This document shows positions 7,722-16,359 of a stretch of DNA of 45,390 nucleotides, piece by piece. This DNA is from Clostridia bacterium (lineage in GTDB: Bacteria > Bacillota > Clostridia > Oscillospirales > Acutalibacteraceae): NCBI GenBank assembly GCA_017624735.1, contig JAGAMK010000035.1, forward strand, positions 1-45,390, read 5' to 3'. The notes under the pieces were generated by a model. The model had not been told where the DNA came from. It was given only the letters and a program-made list of their open reading frames with translations, and searched no databases. How positions within the stretch are numbered: position 1 is the stretch's first letter; each line of letters opens with the position of its first letter. Made by a program: the position numbers and the translations under genes.

Positions 7722-7753
7722 TATTGAACACTTATATAGTCAAATGTTCAATA
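7722..7753. promoter_or_regulatory. Inverted repeat TATTGAACA/TGTTCAATA (candidate operator)
   Basis: Perfect 9-bp arms at 7722-7730 and 7745-7753 are separated by 14 bp. The repeat starts about ten bases after the -10, around the expected transcription start. It could be an operator that blocks the perfect promoter, or a 5'-end mRNA hairpin. No regulator gene lies beside it. Confidence 0.6.
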
Positions 7754-7779
7754 AACAAAGGAAAAGATAGGGGGAAATT

Positions 7780-9081
7780 ATGAACTGGAAAAAAGAATAT
7801 ACAGGAAAAATTGTAACTGCTGAAGAAGCAATAAAAAATATAAAAGACGGCGATAAGGTCGTTATGTCTTTTGGCTGTGGTGAGCCAAGGGCTGTTGTTC
7901 GTGCCATGAGAGAAAACTACAAGGATTTTCATGATGTTGAGGTAATCAATATGCTCCTTTTAGGTGAAACTCCTTGGGTTGATGAAGAAGTGAAAGGTCA
8001 TTTTAGATACAACTCGCTTTTTGCTTCAGGAACAAACAGAAAAGCTATTGCAAGTGGTGTGGCAGATTACACATCATGCTATCTTTCTGAAATTCCCTCT
8101 CTTTTAAAGGATTATCTTAAACCGAGAGTGACAGTAATGTCAGTTACTCCTCCTGATGAAGATGGTTATGTTTCACTTGGTACAAACTGTGACTATATTG
8201 AAACAACACTTGCTCATTGTGAGGTTAAAATCGGTCAGGTTAATAAATATGTGCCTTATACATATGGTGCAACAAGAAAGCACATTTCAGAATTTGATTT
8301 CTTTGTAGAACATGATGAGCCTATTCCACAAGTACCGGCACCACCACTTACTGACGTAGAAATTCAGATTGGTAAAAACTGTGCATCACTTATTAATGAT
8401 GGCGACTGTATTCAGCTGGGTATCGGCGGAATTCCAAACGCAATCTGCGAAGAGTTGAAGCATAAAAAGGATTTGGGACTCCACTCTGAAATGGTTGGTG
8501 ACGGTGTTGTTGACCTTATTACAAGTGGCGTTATCAATAACTCAAAGAAAAACATAAATAAGGGCAAAACAATTCTCGGATTTGCTTTCGGCACAACAAA
8601 ACTTTTTGACTACATCAGCGGAAATCCCGATGTTGAAATGATGCCGATGGATTACGTCAACAATCCTGTTGTTATTGCACAGCACGACAACATGGTGTCA
8701 GTTAACTCTTGCTTACAGGTTGACTTATTAGGTCAGGTTGTGTCCGACACAATCGGTCTTAACCAATTTTCGGGCGTTGGTGGTCAGGTAGACTTTGTAA
8801 GAGGTGCAACAATGAGTAAGGGCGGTCGCTCAATCATTGCTATGCCTTCAACTGCAAAGGGTGACACAATTTCAAAAATTGTACCTAAAATTACTGATTA
8901 CTCTGCAGTTACAACAACAAGAAATGATGTTAATTACATTGTTACTGAATTTGGCATTGCTCAACTTAAAGGTAAAACAATGAGAGAAAGAGCAAGAGCA
9001 CTTATCTCTATTGCACATCCTAATTTCAGGGATGAACTTTGTGAAGAATTTGAAAGAAGATTTAATGAAAAAGCTTTTTAA
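7780..9081 (+). CDS. Acetyl-CoA hydrolase/transferase family CoA-transferase
   Basis: This 433-residue cytosolic enzyme belongs to the class I CoA-transferases that include butyryl-CoA:acetate CoA-transferase and 4-hydroxybutyrate CoA-transferase. Evidence includes full length for the family, GIGGIPNAI as the glycine loop, HSEMVGDGVVDL where the family has its catalytic Glu (HTEM/HTEL), and NQFSGVGGQVDFVRGA near residue 340. The enzyme would move CoA between a short-chain acyl-CoA and acetate or a related acid. Butyryl versus 4-hydroxybutyryl specificity cannot be settled by eye. A strong ribosome site (AGGGGG) precedes the ATG, and a perfect promoter drives it. The E2-like gene follows 13 bases after the stop. 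Confidence 0.87.
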   Translation: MNWKKEYTGKIVTAEEAIKNIKDGDKVVMSFGCGEPRAVVRAMRENYKDFHDVEVINMLLLGETPWVDEEVKGHFRYNSLFASGTNRKAIASGVADYTSCYLSEIPSLLKDYLKPRVTVMSVTPPDEDGYVSLGTNCDYIETTLAHCEVKIGQVNKYVPYTYGATRKHISEFDFFVEHDEPIPQVPAPPLTDVEIQIGKNCASLINDGDCIQLGIGGIPNAICEELKHKKDLGLHSEMVGDGVVDLITSGVINNSKKNINKGKTILGFAFGTTKLFDYISGNPDVEMMPMDYVNNPVVIAQHDNMVSVNSCLQVDLLGQVVSDTIGLNQFSGVGGQVDFVRGATMSKGGRSIIAMPSTAKGDTISKIVPKITDYSAVTTTRNDVNYIVTEFGIAQLKGKTMRERARALISIAHPNFRDELCEEFERRFNEKAF

Positions 9082-9094
9082 GGAGAAATAAGAA

Positions 9095-10021
9095 ATGGCT
9101 GTTTACAAAAAAGAACGTTTTGGTATTGCACGAAAAATTGTTTCTAACATGACAGCAGAAAGCTGGGAAACAATTCCTCATGCTGTTGTAAGCTATGAGG
9201 CTGATGTTACTGAATTTATGAAAGAGTACAAAAAACTCAACGAGGGTTGTACTGACAAATCAAAGAAAATTTCAATCAACACAGTTGTTATGAAGATTAT
9301 CTGCGAAGGTCTTTTGGCTGCGCCAAAAATGAACTGTCATCTTAAATTTGAGCGTAAGCTTGTTCGTGGTAAGCTCTATTATCACAACCGTGTTAATGTT
9401 TCAATGCCCGCACTTCTTCCTGACGGCAGAATGATGACTGTTAATCTTCGCCATATGGAAAGCAAAAGCCTTCTCAAAATGACTGAGGTTATCAACGACA
9501 CAATGCGTCGTATGCAGAACACAAATATGGACGAGGCTATGTTTGAGGTTTCTATGGATAACACAATCAAGGGTCTTAAAAAAGGTAAGTTTATGCAGGC
9601 TATCTACAGACTTATCGGTTCAAAAACAGGTAAGCATAAAGTTCGCACTCTCAAGGGCGAGGCAAAGAAAAAATACTACTCAATCCCTGAAACGGACAGA
9701 CTTACAAAGAAAGATATTGAGCAGGGTACAGTTACAATTTCTAACCTTGGTTCAATTCACCGTGACCAGACAGGTATGTGTTTCCTTCTTGAAATTATTC
9801 CACCTCAGGTTACTGCAATTGCAGTTAATGCTGTCAGAAAGCAACCAACTGTTGTAACGGACGAAAATGGTAATGACACAATCGCAATCCGCCAGATTCT
9901 TCCTCTTACAATTGCGTTTGACCACAAGGCTCTTGACTATTGTGATGTTCTTCCATTTATGAGACGTCTTGATGAGATTTTCGAAAATCCTTCTGTTATC
10001 CACGATTGGAAAGGCGAATAA
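9095..10021 (+). CDS. Stand-alone 2-oxoacid dehydrogenase E2-type acyltransferase domain
   Basis: This 308-residue protein consists only of the CAT-like catalytic domain of dihydrolipoamide acyltransferases. TVTISNLGS (212-220) and FDHKALDYCD (275-284), with catalytic His277 and Asp281, match the E2 HxxxD active site; Tyr replaces the usual Gly after the Asp. No lipoyl domain and no E1/E3-binding domain are present, and no E1 or E3 gene is nearby, so it cannot be an ordinary dehydrogenase E2. A basic insert (about 160-195) interrupts the domain. It is co-transcribed with the CoA-transferase (13-bp gap), suggesting both act on the same acyl-CoA. The acceptor is unknown. Confidence 0.82.
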   Translation: MAVYKKERFGIARKIVSNMTAESWETIPHAVVSYEADVTEFMKEYKKLNEGCTDKSKKISINTVVMKIICEGLLAAPKMNCHLKFERKLVRGKLYYHNRVNVSMPALLPDGRMMTVNLRHMESKSLLKMTEVINDTMRRMQNTNMDEAMFEVSMDNTIKGLKKGKFMQAIYRLIGSKTGKHKVRTLKGEAKKKYYSIPETDRLTKKDIEQGTVTISNLGSIHRDQTGMCFLLEIIPPQVTAIAVNAVRKQPTVVTDENGNDTIAIRQILPLTIAFDHKALDYCDVLPFMRRLDEIFENPSVIHDWKGE

Positions 10022-10043
10022 GCAAAAATTTGTAAAAAATTGG

Positions 10044-10087
10044 TGGTTTGTAGGGCAGAAATGCTTTACAAACCATTATTTTTTTAT
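10044..10087 (+). terminator. Strong terminator after E2-like gene
   Basis: A 14-bp stem (TGGTTTGTAGGGCA with TGCTTTACAAACCA, including G-T pairs) closes a GAAA tetraloop and is followed by TTATTTTTTT. Its 3' arm contains the -35 box of the next promoter. Confidence 0.85.
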
Positions 10088-10093
10088 TATAAT
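10065..10093 (+). promoter_or_regulatory. putP promoter embedded in the preceding terminator
   Basis: TTTACA at 10065-10070 (inside the terminator 3' arm), a 17-bp spacer, TATAAT at 10088-10093. Confidence 0.75.
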
Positions 10094-10109
10094 ACAATGG
10101 TATATTTAT

Positions 10110-10132
10110 ATAGTGGGGTAATATCCCACTAT
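10110..10132. promoter_or_regulatory. Leader inverted repeat ATAGTGGG/CCCACTAT
   Basis: Perfect 8-bp arms at 10110-10117 and 10125-10132 enclose a 7-base GTAATAT loop. It lies between the putP promoter and its ribosome site: an operator or mRNA hairpin in the leader. Confidence 0.5.
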
Positions 10133-10157
10133 GAAACTGTATGGGAGGATGAAGATT

Positions 10158-11690
10158 ATGACTTCAACAGCTATTATAATGATTGTTACAATTGCAGTTT
10201 ATCTTTTGATAATGGTTGTAATTGGAGCAGTTTATTCAAAGAAAAATAAAAGCACGGATGACTTTTATCTTGGTGGCAGAAAATTAGGACCACTCGTTAC
10301 CGCAATGAGTGCAGAAGCATCGGATATGAGTAGCTGGTTGCTTATGGGACTTCCCGGTGTTGCCTTGGTTTACGGACTTGCAGAGGCAAGCTGGACGGCA
10401 ATTGGTCTTGGTATCGGTACATGGGTAAACTGGTTTATCGTTGCTAAGAAAATCAGAATGTATTCACAAAAACTTGACGCAGTTACAATTCCTGAATTTT
10501 TCTCAAAGAGATTCGGTGACAAGAAAAACCATCTTTCCTTAATTGCGGGACTTGTTATTCTTGTATTCTTTGTTCCTTACACAGCATCAGGCTTTAATGC
10601 ATGCGGAACACTTTTCTCAAGCCTTTTCGGTGTTGACTATTTTACAGCAATGGTTGTAAGTGCTGTTGTTATTGTTGCTTATACAACTCTAGGTGGTTTC
10701 CTCGCTGCATCAACAACTGACCTTATTCAGTCAATTGTTATGACAATTGCCCTCATTGTAGTTGTCGGCTTTGGTATCAACTATGCAGGTGGCTGGGATA
10801 ATGTTGTTGTGAATGCAAATTCAATGCCCGGTTTCCTTGAATTCTTCAATACTTACGACCCGGAAGCAAATGCAAGTACACCATATAATGCATTGACAGT
10901 TGCATCAACTCTTGCATGGGGTCTCGGATATTTTGGTATGCCACATATTCTTTTAAGATTTATGGCTATCAATGATAAGGATAAGTTAAAGACATCTCGT
11001 AGAATTGCTACAGTTTGGGTATTCATCTCAATGGCGGTTGCAATCTTAATCGGTGTTGTTGGCTCAGCAGCTGTTAACAATGGCGTAATTGCACTTGACA
11101 ATGCAAACTCACAGAGAATTATTATCGAAATAGCAAAACTTATCAGTGGCAATGGTGCTGTTTTTGCAATTTTAGCAGGTGTTATTCTTGCCGGTATCCT
11201 TGCCGCAACAATGTCAACATCTGACTCACAGCTTCTTGCAGCAGCATCTGCAGTTTCACAGAATATTGTTAAGGAATTTTTCCACAAAAATCTCTCACAG
11301 AAAGCATCAATGTTAGTAGCTCGTTTAACAGTTGTTGTCATTGCAATCGTCGGTGTTATCTGGGCAAAGGATGAGGGTTCAGTATTCGAAATCGTTTCAT
11401 TTGCTTGGGCAGGTTTTGGTGCAGCGTTCGGCCCTGTTGTGCTTTTCGCACTTTTCTGGAAACGCACAAACAAATGGGGTGCACTTGCAGGTATGGTTGT
11501 AGGTGGCGTTATGATTTTTGTATGGAAATATGTAATTGCAAAACTCGGTGGTGTTTTTGCGATTTATGAACTTCTTCCTGCATTCATTCTTGCATCAATT
11601 GCAATTGTTGTTGTATCACTTCTTACAAAAGCACCTGAAAAAGAAATCCTTGATAACTTTGAAGAGGTTAAAGCAGGAAAAATTGACTAA
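10158..11690 (+). CDS. putP: Sodium:solute symporter, PutP (sodium/proline) type
   Basis: This membrane protein of about 510 residues should have 13 transmembrane helices of the SSS family. The N-terminal DDFYLGGRKLGPLVTAMSAEASDMSSWL contains the Na+-binding and helix-2 signature of PutP, and LAATMSTSDSQLLAAASAVSQN is the helix-9 segment that binds the second side of the Na2 site. It imports proline (or a related compound) with Na+. In-frame ATGs occur at 10131, 10149 and 10158; GGAGG at 10144-10148 is ideally placed only for 10158. It has its own promoter but follows the CoA-transferase/acyltransferase pair. Substrate by family only. Confidence 0.88.
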   Translation: MTSTAIIMIVTIAVYLLIMVVIGAVYSKKNKSTDDFYLGGRKLGPLVTAMSAEASDMSSWLLMGLPGVALVYGLAEASWTAIGLGIGTWVNWFIVAKKIRMYSQKLDAVTIPEFFSKRFGDKKNHLSLIAGLVILVFFVPYTASGFNACGTLFSSLFGVDYFTAMVVSAVVIVAYTTLGGFLAASTTDLIQSIVMTIALIVVVGFGINYAGGWDNVVVNANSMPGFLEFFNTYDPEANASTPYNALTVASTLAWGLGYFGMPHILLRFMAINDKDKLKTSRRIATVWVFISMAVAILIGVVGSAAVNNGVIALDNANSQRIIIEIAKLISGNGAVFAILAGVILAGILAATMSTSDSQLLAAASAVSQNIVKEFFHKNLSQKASMLVARLTVVVIAIVGVIWAKDEGSVFEIVSFAWAGFGAAFGPVVLFALFWKRTNKWGALAGMVVGGVMIFVWKYVIAKLGGVFAIYELLPAFILASIAIVVVSLLTKAPEKEILDNFEEVKAGKID

Positions 11691-11739
11691 TTAAGTGATA
11701 AATAACCAATAATATATATACAAAGGATTGAAATCAGTT

Positions 11740-13140
11740 ATGATTAACACAGAAAAAACTCTTGAAAAACTTGTGGCTCTCAGTAAGGGCAGAGGTTTTG
11801 TTTACGCAGGTAGTGAAATCTACGGCGGTCTTGCAAACACTTGGGACTACGGCCCACTTGGTGTTGAACTTAAAGAGAATATCAAAAAAGCTTGGAGAAA
11901 GAAATTCATCCAAGAAAACAAATACAATGTAGGTCTTGATTCTGCAATTCTTATGAATCCACAGACTTGGGTGGCATCAGGTCACCTTGGTGGCTTCTCT
12001 GACCCACTTATGGACTGCTGTCAGTGTAAAACACGTCACCGTGCAGACAACCTTATTGAAAACTTTGACGGTACAAACGTTGCAGGTTGGTCAAATGAGG
12101 AAATGGCAAACTACATTAAAGAACAAGCTATTCCATGTCCTGATTGTGGTGCTCACAACTTTACTGACATCCGTCAATTCAACCTTATGTTCAAGACATT
12201 CCAAGGTGTTACAGAAGACTCAACATCTGAAATTTATCTTCGTCCTGAAACAGCACAGGGTATTTTCGTGAACTTCCAGAATGTTCAGAGAACAACAAGA
12301 AGAAAAGTGCCATTTGGTGTTGCACAGATTGGTAAGTCTTTCCGTAACGAAATCACTCCGGGTAAATTCATCTTCCGTGTTCGTGAATTTGAACAGATGG
12401 AGCTTGAATTCTTCTGCAAACCGGGTACAGACCTTGAATGGTTTGAATATTGGAGAGCATTCTGCCGTGACTGGCTCTATTCTCTTAACATCAAGCCTGA
12501 AAACCTTCGTCTTCGTGACCACGACCCTGAAGAACTTTGCTTCTATTCAAAGGCTACAACTGACTTTGAATATCTTTTCCCATTCGGTTGGGGCGAACTT
12601 TGGGGTATTGCTGACAGAACTGACTACGACTTAACTCAGCACAGCAATACAAGTGGCAAGACTCTTGAATATTTCGACCAGACAACAAACGAAAAATACA
12701 TTCCTTATGTTATCGAGCCATCTTTGGGTGTTGAACGTCTTTTCCTTGCACTCTTAACAGAGGCTTATGACGAAGAAGTTGTTGATGCAGAAAAGAACGA
12801 TACTCGTGTTGTTATGCACTTCCACCCTGCAATTGCTCCTGTTAAGGCAGCAGTTCTTCCACTTTCAAAGAAACTCGGCGACAAGGCTGACGAAATATAC
12901 GATATGCTTTCAAAATACTTCAATGTTGAATATGATGATGCAGGTTCAATCGGTAAGAGATATCGTCGTCAGGACGAAATCGGTACTCCATTCTGTATCA
13001 CAGTTGACTTCCAGACTGTTGGTGATGATACAACTGAAGCAGATAACTGCGTAACAGTTCGAGACAGAGACACAATGGAACAAGTAAGAATGCCTATTGA
13101 CCAGTTGGTTGAATATATAAACAAGAAATTGGAGTTCTAA
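11740..13140 (+). CDS. glyS: Glycyl-tRNA synthetase, dimeric single-chain type
   Basis: This 466-residue class II synthetase charges tRNA-Gly, one copy of which opens this window. N-terminal [27 protein letters not shown] is the hallmark of the alpha2 GlyRS type (glyQS). [12 protein letters not shown], the FRNEITP motif 2 region and [10 protein letters not shown] (motif 3) are all present, followed by the anticodon-binding domain. A Cys-rich insert ([12 protein letters not shown] ... CPDCGAHNF) could bind zinc. An in-frame TTG at 11728 is too close to the AAAGGA site, so the ATG at 11740 is used. I see no T-box leader in the 49 bases after putP. The lipid kinase gene follows one base after the stop. 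Confidence 0.95.
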   Translation: MINTEKTLEKLVALSKGRGFVYAGSEIYGGLANTWDYGPLGVELKENIKKAWRKKFIQENKYNVGLDSAILMNPQTWVASGHLGGFSDPLMDCCQCKTRHRADNLIENFDGTNVAGWSNEEMANYIKEQAIPCPDCGAHNFTDIRQFNLMFKTFQGVTEDSTSEIYLRPETAQGIFVNFQNVQRTTRRKVPFGVAQIGKSFRNEITPGKFIFRVREFEQMELEFFCKPGTDLEWFEYWRAFCRDWLYSLNIKPENLRLRDHDPEELCFYSKATTDFEYLFPFGWGELWGIADRTDYDLTQHSNTSGKTLEYFDQTTNEKYIPYVIEPSLGVERLFLALLTEAYDEEVVDAEKNDTRVVMHFHPAIAPVKAAVLPLSKKLGDKADEIYDMLSKYFNVEYDDAGSIGKRYRRQDEIGTPFCITVDFQTVGDDTTEADNCVTVRDRDTMEQVRMPIDQLVEYINKKLEF

Positions 13141-13141
13141 T

Positions 13142-14050
13142 ATGTCTAAAAACCTTTTGCTGATTATCAATCCTATTGCGGGTAAGCGTAAATCTGTTGA
13201 TTTTCTTCCTAAAATAGTTAAAAAACTTGAAGATGCAGATTACAACGTAAGTGTGAAATATACAGAGATTGATAAGAATGCATATTACGTCACAAAAAAA
13301 TATGGTGAGGGTAATGAGGTAATCATCTGTTGCGGTGGTGACGGAACATTAAAAGAGACAATCTGTGGTGTTATGGAATTGAAGCTGGACGTGAAAATCG
13401 GTTATATTCCATTTGGCACAACCAATGACTTCGCCAATTCCTTGCATATCCCAACAGACCCTGAAGACGCTATTGAAGCCGTGCTTGAGGGTGAAACAAG
13501 AGCCATTGATATTGGTGATTTCAACGGACAGGAATCTTTTATTTATGTTTCCTGCTTTGGTAATCTCTGTGATGTTTCATACAAGGCAAAGCAATCACTT
13601 AAAAATAAAATCGGCAGAGGTGCTTATTATTGGGAATCAGCCAAAGAAGTATTTTCAATTAAAGGCTTTAAAGCAAGGGTTGAGTGCGACGATGGTGAAA
13701 TTATAGAAGGTAAATTCTTCTATGGTGGAGTTTCCAACTCATATTCAGTTGCAGGATTTCCTGTGCTTAAAAAGGCAGGAGTTGAGTTTGACGACGGATA
13801 TCACGAATTGGCTATGATTCGTATGCCCAAAAATCCTGCACAACTCGTTTCGATTTTAAATGCAATGTTTGTTACAAGGGAAGTCCTTGACAATAAATAT
13901 CTTATTGTAAAACGGGGCAAAAAGTTTAAATTCTATTTTGACGACAAAGTGAACTGGGTTCTTGATGGTGAAAACGGTGGATTCCACGACTTTGTTGAGG
14001 TTAAAACATGCGAAAATGCAGTAGAGATTTTCGTAGATGAAGACGACTAA
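13142..14050 (+). CDS. Diacylglycerol-kinase-family lipid kinase (YegS/DagK-like)
   Basis: This 302-residue cytosolic lipid kinase starts with LLIINPIAGKR, and the nucleotide-binding GGDGT motif (CCGGDGTLKE, about 63-72) and PFGTTNDFANSL follow. These are conserved in diacylglycerol kinase catalytic domains (DagK/YegS/YerQ). It likely phosphorylates diacylglycerol or another membrane lipid for recycling into phospholipid synthesis. The start codon lies one base after the glyS stop, with GGAG inside the end of glyS, so translation is coupled. Lipid specificity is unknown. Confidence 0.9.
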   Translation: MSKNLLLIINPIAGKRKSVDFLPKIVKKLEDADYNVSVKYTEIDKNAYYVTKKYGEGNEVIICCGGDGTLKETICGVMELKLDVKIGYIPFGTTNDFANSLHIPTDPEDAIEAVLEGETRAIDIGDFNGQESFIYVSCFGNLCDVSYKAKQSLKNKIGRGAYYWESAKEVFSIKGFKARVECDDGEIIEGKFFYGGVSNSYSVAGFPVLKKAGVEFDDGYHELAMIRMPKNPAQLVSILNAMFVTREVLDNKYLIVKRGKKFKFYFDDKVNWVLDGENGGFHDFVEVKTCENAVEIFVDEDD

Positions 14051-14057
14051 TAATACT

Positions 14058-14096
14058 AAAATCTGCATTACAATATATAGTAGTGCAGATTTTTAA
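14058..14096 (+). terminator. Terminator after lipid kinase gene
   Basis: AAAATCTGCATTAC pairs with GTAGTGCAGATTTT (one bulge or mismatch), followed by TTAATT. It separates glyS-kinase from the next operon. Confidence 0.8.
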
Positions 14097-14117
14097 TTAG
14101 ATATTTAGGGTGATTTA

Positions 14118-15767
14118 ATGGGCGAAAAAATTAAAAAAGCAATAGGAATTGAGGGGACATTCAAGGAAACTGTTGTTCCGATGATAAACTATTGCTACAC
14201 CAATATTTTCCTTGGTGGTGCAGGATACATAATAAGTATGTATTTCAGCATTTTCTTAACAAGAGTAGTAGGACTTGACATCAGATACGCAGGTTTTATT
14301 ACTATGATTGCTGTTGTGTGGGACGGAATTAATGACCCGATTATGGGTATTATTACTGACCGTACCCGTTCAAAATACGGCCGTCATCGTGCATATCTTA
14401 AATGGGGTATTCCGCTTGTATTTGTGTCATATATAATGCTGTGGAACTCCTTTGGTCTTGACGGCGAAAATCATCCATACATGACCGTCGCATACTTCGT
14501 GTTTGCTTATGTGCTTTATAAAACTGCTTATACAATTATAACTGTGCCACATACTGCAATGCTTCCAGAATTAGCACCTGAATATAACAAGAGAACGCAA
14601 TATACGTCAGTAAGTTATATTTTCAACTCCTGCGGAATGATTCCGTCATACATCATCTTACTTATTTTGCTTTCTGTTTTTGGATTCTCAGACGGACTTA
14701 CAAGGGATTCAAAAATGCCATTCTTGATTGCAGGCGTACTCCTTGCAACAATGTATTCTGTAGCAATTTTCGGAACATTTAAGCTTGTTAAAGAGCCAAG
14801 TTCATTGGATATGAAAACTGAGCCACTTGATTTGAAATTGGCAATCAAAGAATATATTGATGTTTTTAAAAGCCGTTCTTTCAGACAGTATTTTGGCATT
14901 AGTTTCTTTTGGGAAATGGCAAGAAGCTTTTACTCAACAACATATATTTACTATGTAACATTCCTTGCAAATCAGTATAAATTCTATCCGATTTTCAACA
15001 CATTTGCAGGTGTGTTTGAAACAGCAGCCTTCCCACTCAATTATATGCTTACAATGAAGCAAGGAAAGAAAAAATGTGGTACAATCGTAACACCATTTAT
15101 GATTTTAGGTCTTGCAATTGGTCTTATTGTTCAGGCAAGTCAGCCGGGCACATCAAAATCAACCTTTATGCTTATTCTTATGCTGTTGGGTGTAACATTC
15201 TATCCTTTTGGTATGAGTGGTATCGGTTTTGTTTGTAACAATGTTTTCCCCGACCTTACGGACGTTGATGAGTTGATTACAGGACGCAGACGAGAGGGCG
15301 TTGTTTCAACTTGTAACACAATGGTTAAGCAGGTGACAGGTGGTATAAATACATTTATTGTAACACTTATTCTTGGTGGTTTCGGACTTGATACAAAGAG
15401 CGAAGCAACGGAGTTTGTTGAGCAGTCTGACTCCGCAATTTTCGGTATCCGTCTTTGTGTTGCAATTATTCCTATGATTTGCGCGTTAATTTCTTACATT
15501 CTTTTAAGAAAGTTTGAAATGACAAAGGACGACCACACAATGATTCGTGCTGCTATCGCTACAAAGCATAAATACGGTAGTGTAACCCTTACTCCTGAGG
15601 AGAGGAAACGTTGCGAAACTCTTTCAGGACAGAAACTCGAAAACACTTGGCTCGGAAAAGATAACGACGAGAGTCAGGGACACACACTCGATAAAGATGC
15701 AGATGGAAATTATATTGTACTCATAGAAAAAGAAGCCGAGAAAAAAGCTCTTATGGAAAATGCGTAA
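14118..15767 (+). CDS. GPH-family (MFS) sugar:cation symporter
   Basis: This 549-residue membrane protein should have about twelve helices. WDGINDPIMGIITDRTRSKYG is the family signature of glycoside-pentoside-hexuronide symporters. RRREGVVSTCNTMVKQVTGG matches the conserved loop before helix 10. A charged cytosolic tail of about 70 residues (from ATKHKYGSVTLTPEERKRCE) is longer than in the paralogue ending at 6062. AGGGTG precedes the ATG. The downstream HEYGH protein begins 12 bases after the stop and is probably co-transcribed. Substrate is not predictable. Confidence 0.87.
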   Translation: MGEKIKKAIGIEGTFKETVVPMINYCYTNIFLGGAGYIISMYFSIFLTRVVGLDIRYAGFITMIAVVWDGINDPIMGIITDRTRSKYGRHRAYLKWGIPLVFVSYIMLWNSFGLDGENHPYMTVAYFVFAYVLYKTAYTIITVPHTAMLPELAPEYNKRTQYTSVSYIFNSCGMIPSYIILLILLSVFGFSDGLTRDSKMPFLIAGVLLATMYSVAIFGTFKLVKEPSSLDMKTEPLDLKLAIKEYIDVFKSRSFRQYFGISFFWEMARSFYSTTYIYYVTFLANQYKFYPIFNTFAGVFETAAFPLNYMLTMKQGKKKCGTIVTPFMILGLAIGLIVQASQPGTSKSTFMLILMLLGVTFYPFGMSGIGFVCNNVFPDLTDVDELITGRRREGVVSTCNTMVKQVTGGINTFIVTLILGGFGLDTKSEATEFVEQSDSAIFGIRLCVAIIPMICALISYILLRKFEMTKDDHTMIRAAIATKHKYGSVTLTPEERKRCETLSGQKLENTWLGKDNDESQGHTLDKDADGNYIVLIEKEAEKKALMENA

Positions 15768-15779
15768 GGGGGATTAATA

Positions 15780-16268
15780 ATGGAAAAAATTGATATAACT
15801 CAAACTGCTCCAACAGTTAAAAGAAGCAAATTGTTTGATATTTTCTTTTACTTTGTTCAATGGACATGGTGTTTGCCGGTGAATATTGTGGGTGGAATAG
15901 CATACCTTATATGTACAAAACTGTTAAAACGACCACATAGTAAATTCGGCTACGCAAATATCGTTTATCTTCCTTGGAAACAGGGTGGACTCTCAATGGG
16001 ACTTTTCATTTTTATGAGAGATAAGCACGAAAACGAAAAATGGACATATAATACAAGAATTCATGAGTATGGACACACTTGGCAATGCTTACTTTTAGGT
16101 CCGTTATATTATATTGTTATTGCAATCCCTTCAGCAATCTGGTGCAATTGCTTTGCGAAATACAGAGAGAAAAACAACGTTTCATATTATAAACTCTATT
16201 GTGAGAGTTGGGCAAACAGTTGGGGAGAGAAATTTTCAGAGATGAAACGTGTGCAAAACGAGAAATAA
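15780..16268 (+). CDS. Small membrane protein with HEYGH metalloprotease-like motif
   Basis: This is a 162-residue protein with hydrophobic segments at about 20-50 and 110-128. RIHEYGHTWQ (about 95-104) fits the HExxH zinc-protease consensus and sits just before the second membrane segment, like a very small integral-membrane peptidase. I do not recognise a named family. A third zinc ligand is not obvious: candidate acidic residues follow in YCESWANSWGEKFSEM. It is preceded by AAGGGGG and lies 12 bases after a sugar symporter gene. A regulatory or maturation role is possible but unproven, and the motif alone does not establish protease activity. Confidence 0.68.
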   Translation: MEKIDITQTAPTVKRSKLFDIFFYFVQWTWCLPVNIVGGIAYLICTKLLKRPHSKFGYANIVYLPWKQGGLSMGLFIFMRDKHENEKWTYNTRIHEYGHTWQCLLLGPLYYIVIAIPSAIWCNCFAKYREKNNVSYYKLYCESWANSWGEKFSEMKRVQNEK

Positions 16269-16294
16269 TCGACAGATTTGGACAGTATAGTTTC

Positions 16295-16323
16295 TTGACA
16301 TTGTAACTATTATGTGTGATAAT
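16295..16323 (+). promoter_or_regulatory. Promoter of the dockerin gene
   Basis: TTGACA at 16295-16300, a 17-bp spacer, GATAAT at 16318-16323 with an extended -10 (TGT) immediately before it. Confidence 0.85.
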
Positions 16324-16359
16324 ATATTGGTAAATATTAATTAAAACGAGGCGAAAAAA

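Noticed and set aside
10853-11473. 206-residue minus-strand reading frame opposite putP
   Set aside because: It is an antisense shadow of a strongly supported membrane transporter gene; composition (Thr/Ala/Ile rich, no motif) fits an artefact of the coding strand.
11691-11739. T-box leader expected for a glycyl-tRNA synthetase gene
   Set aside because: Only 49 bases separate putP from glyS and they contain no T-box core or terminator/antiterminator.
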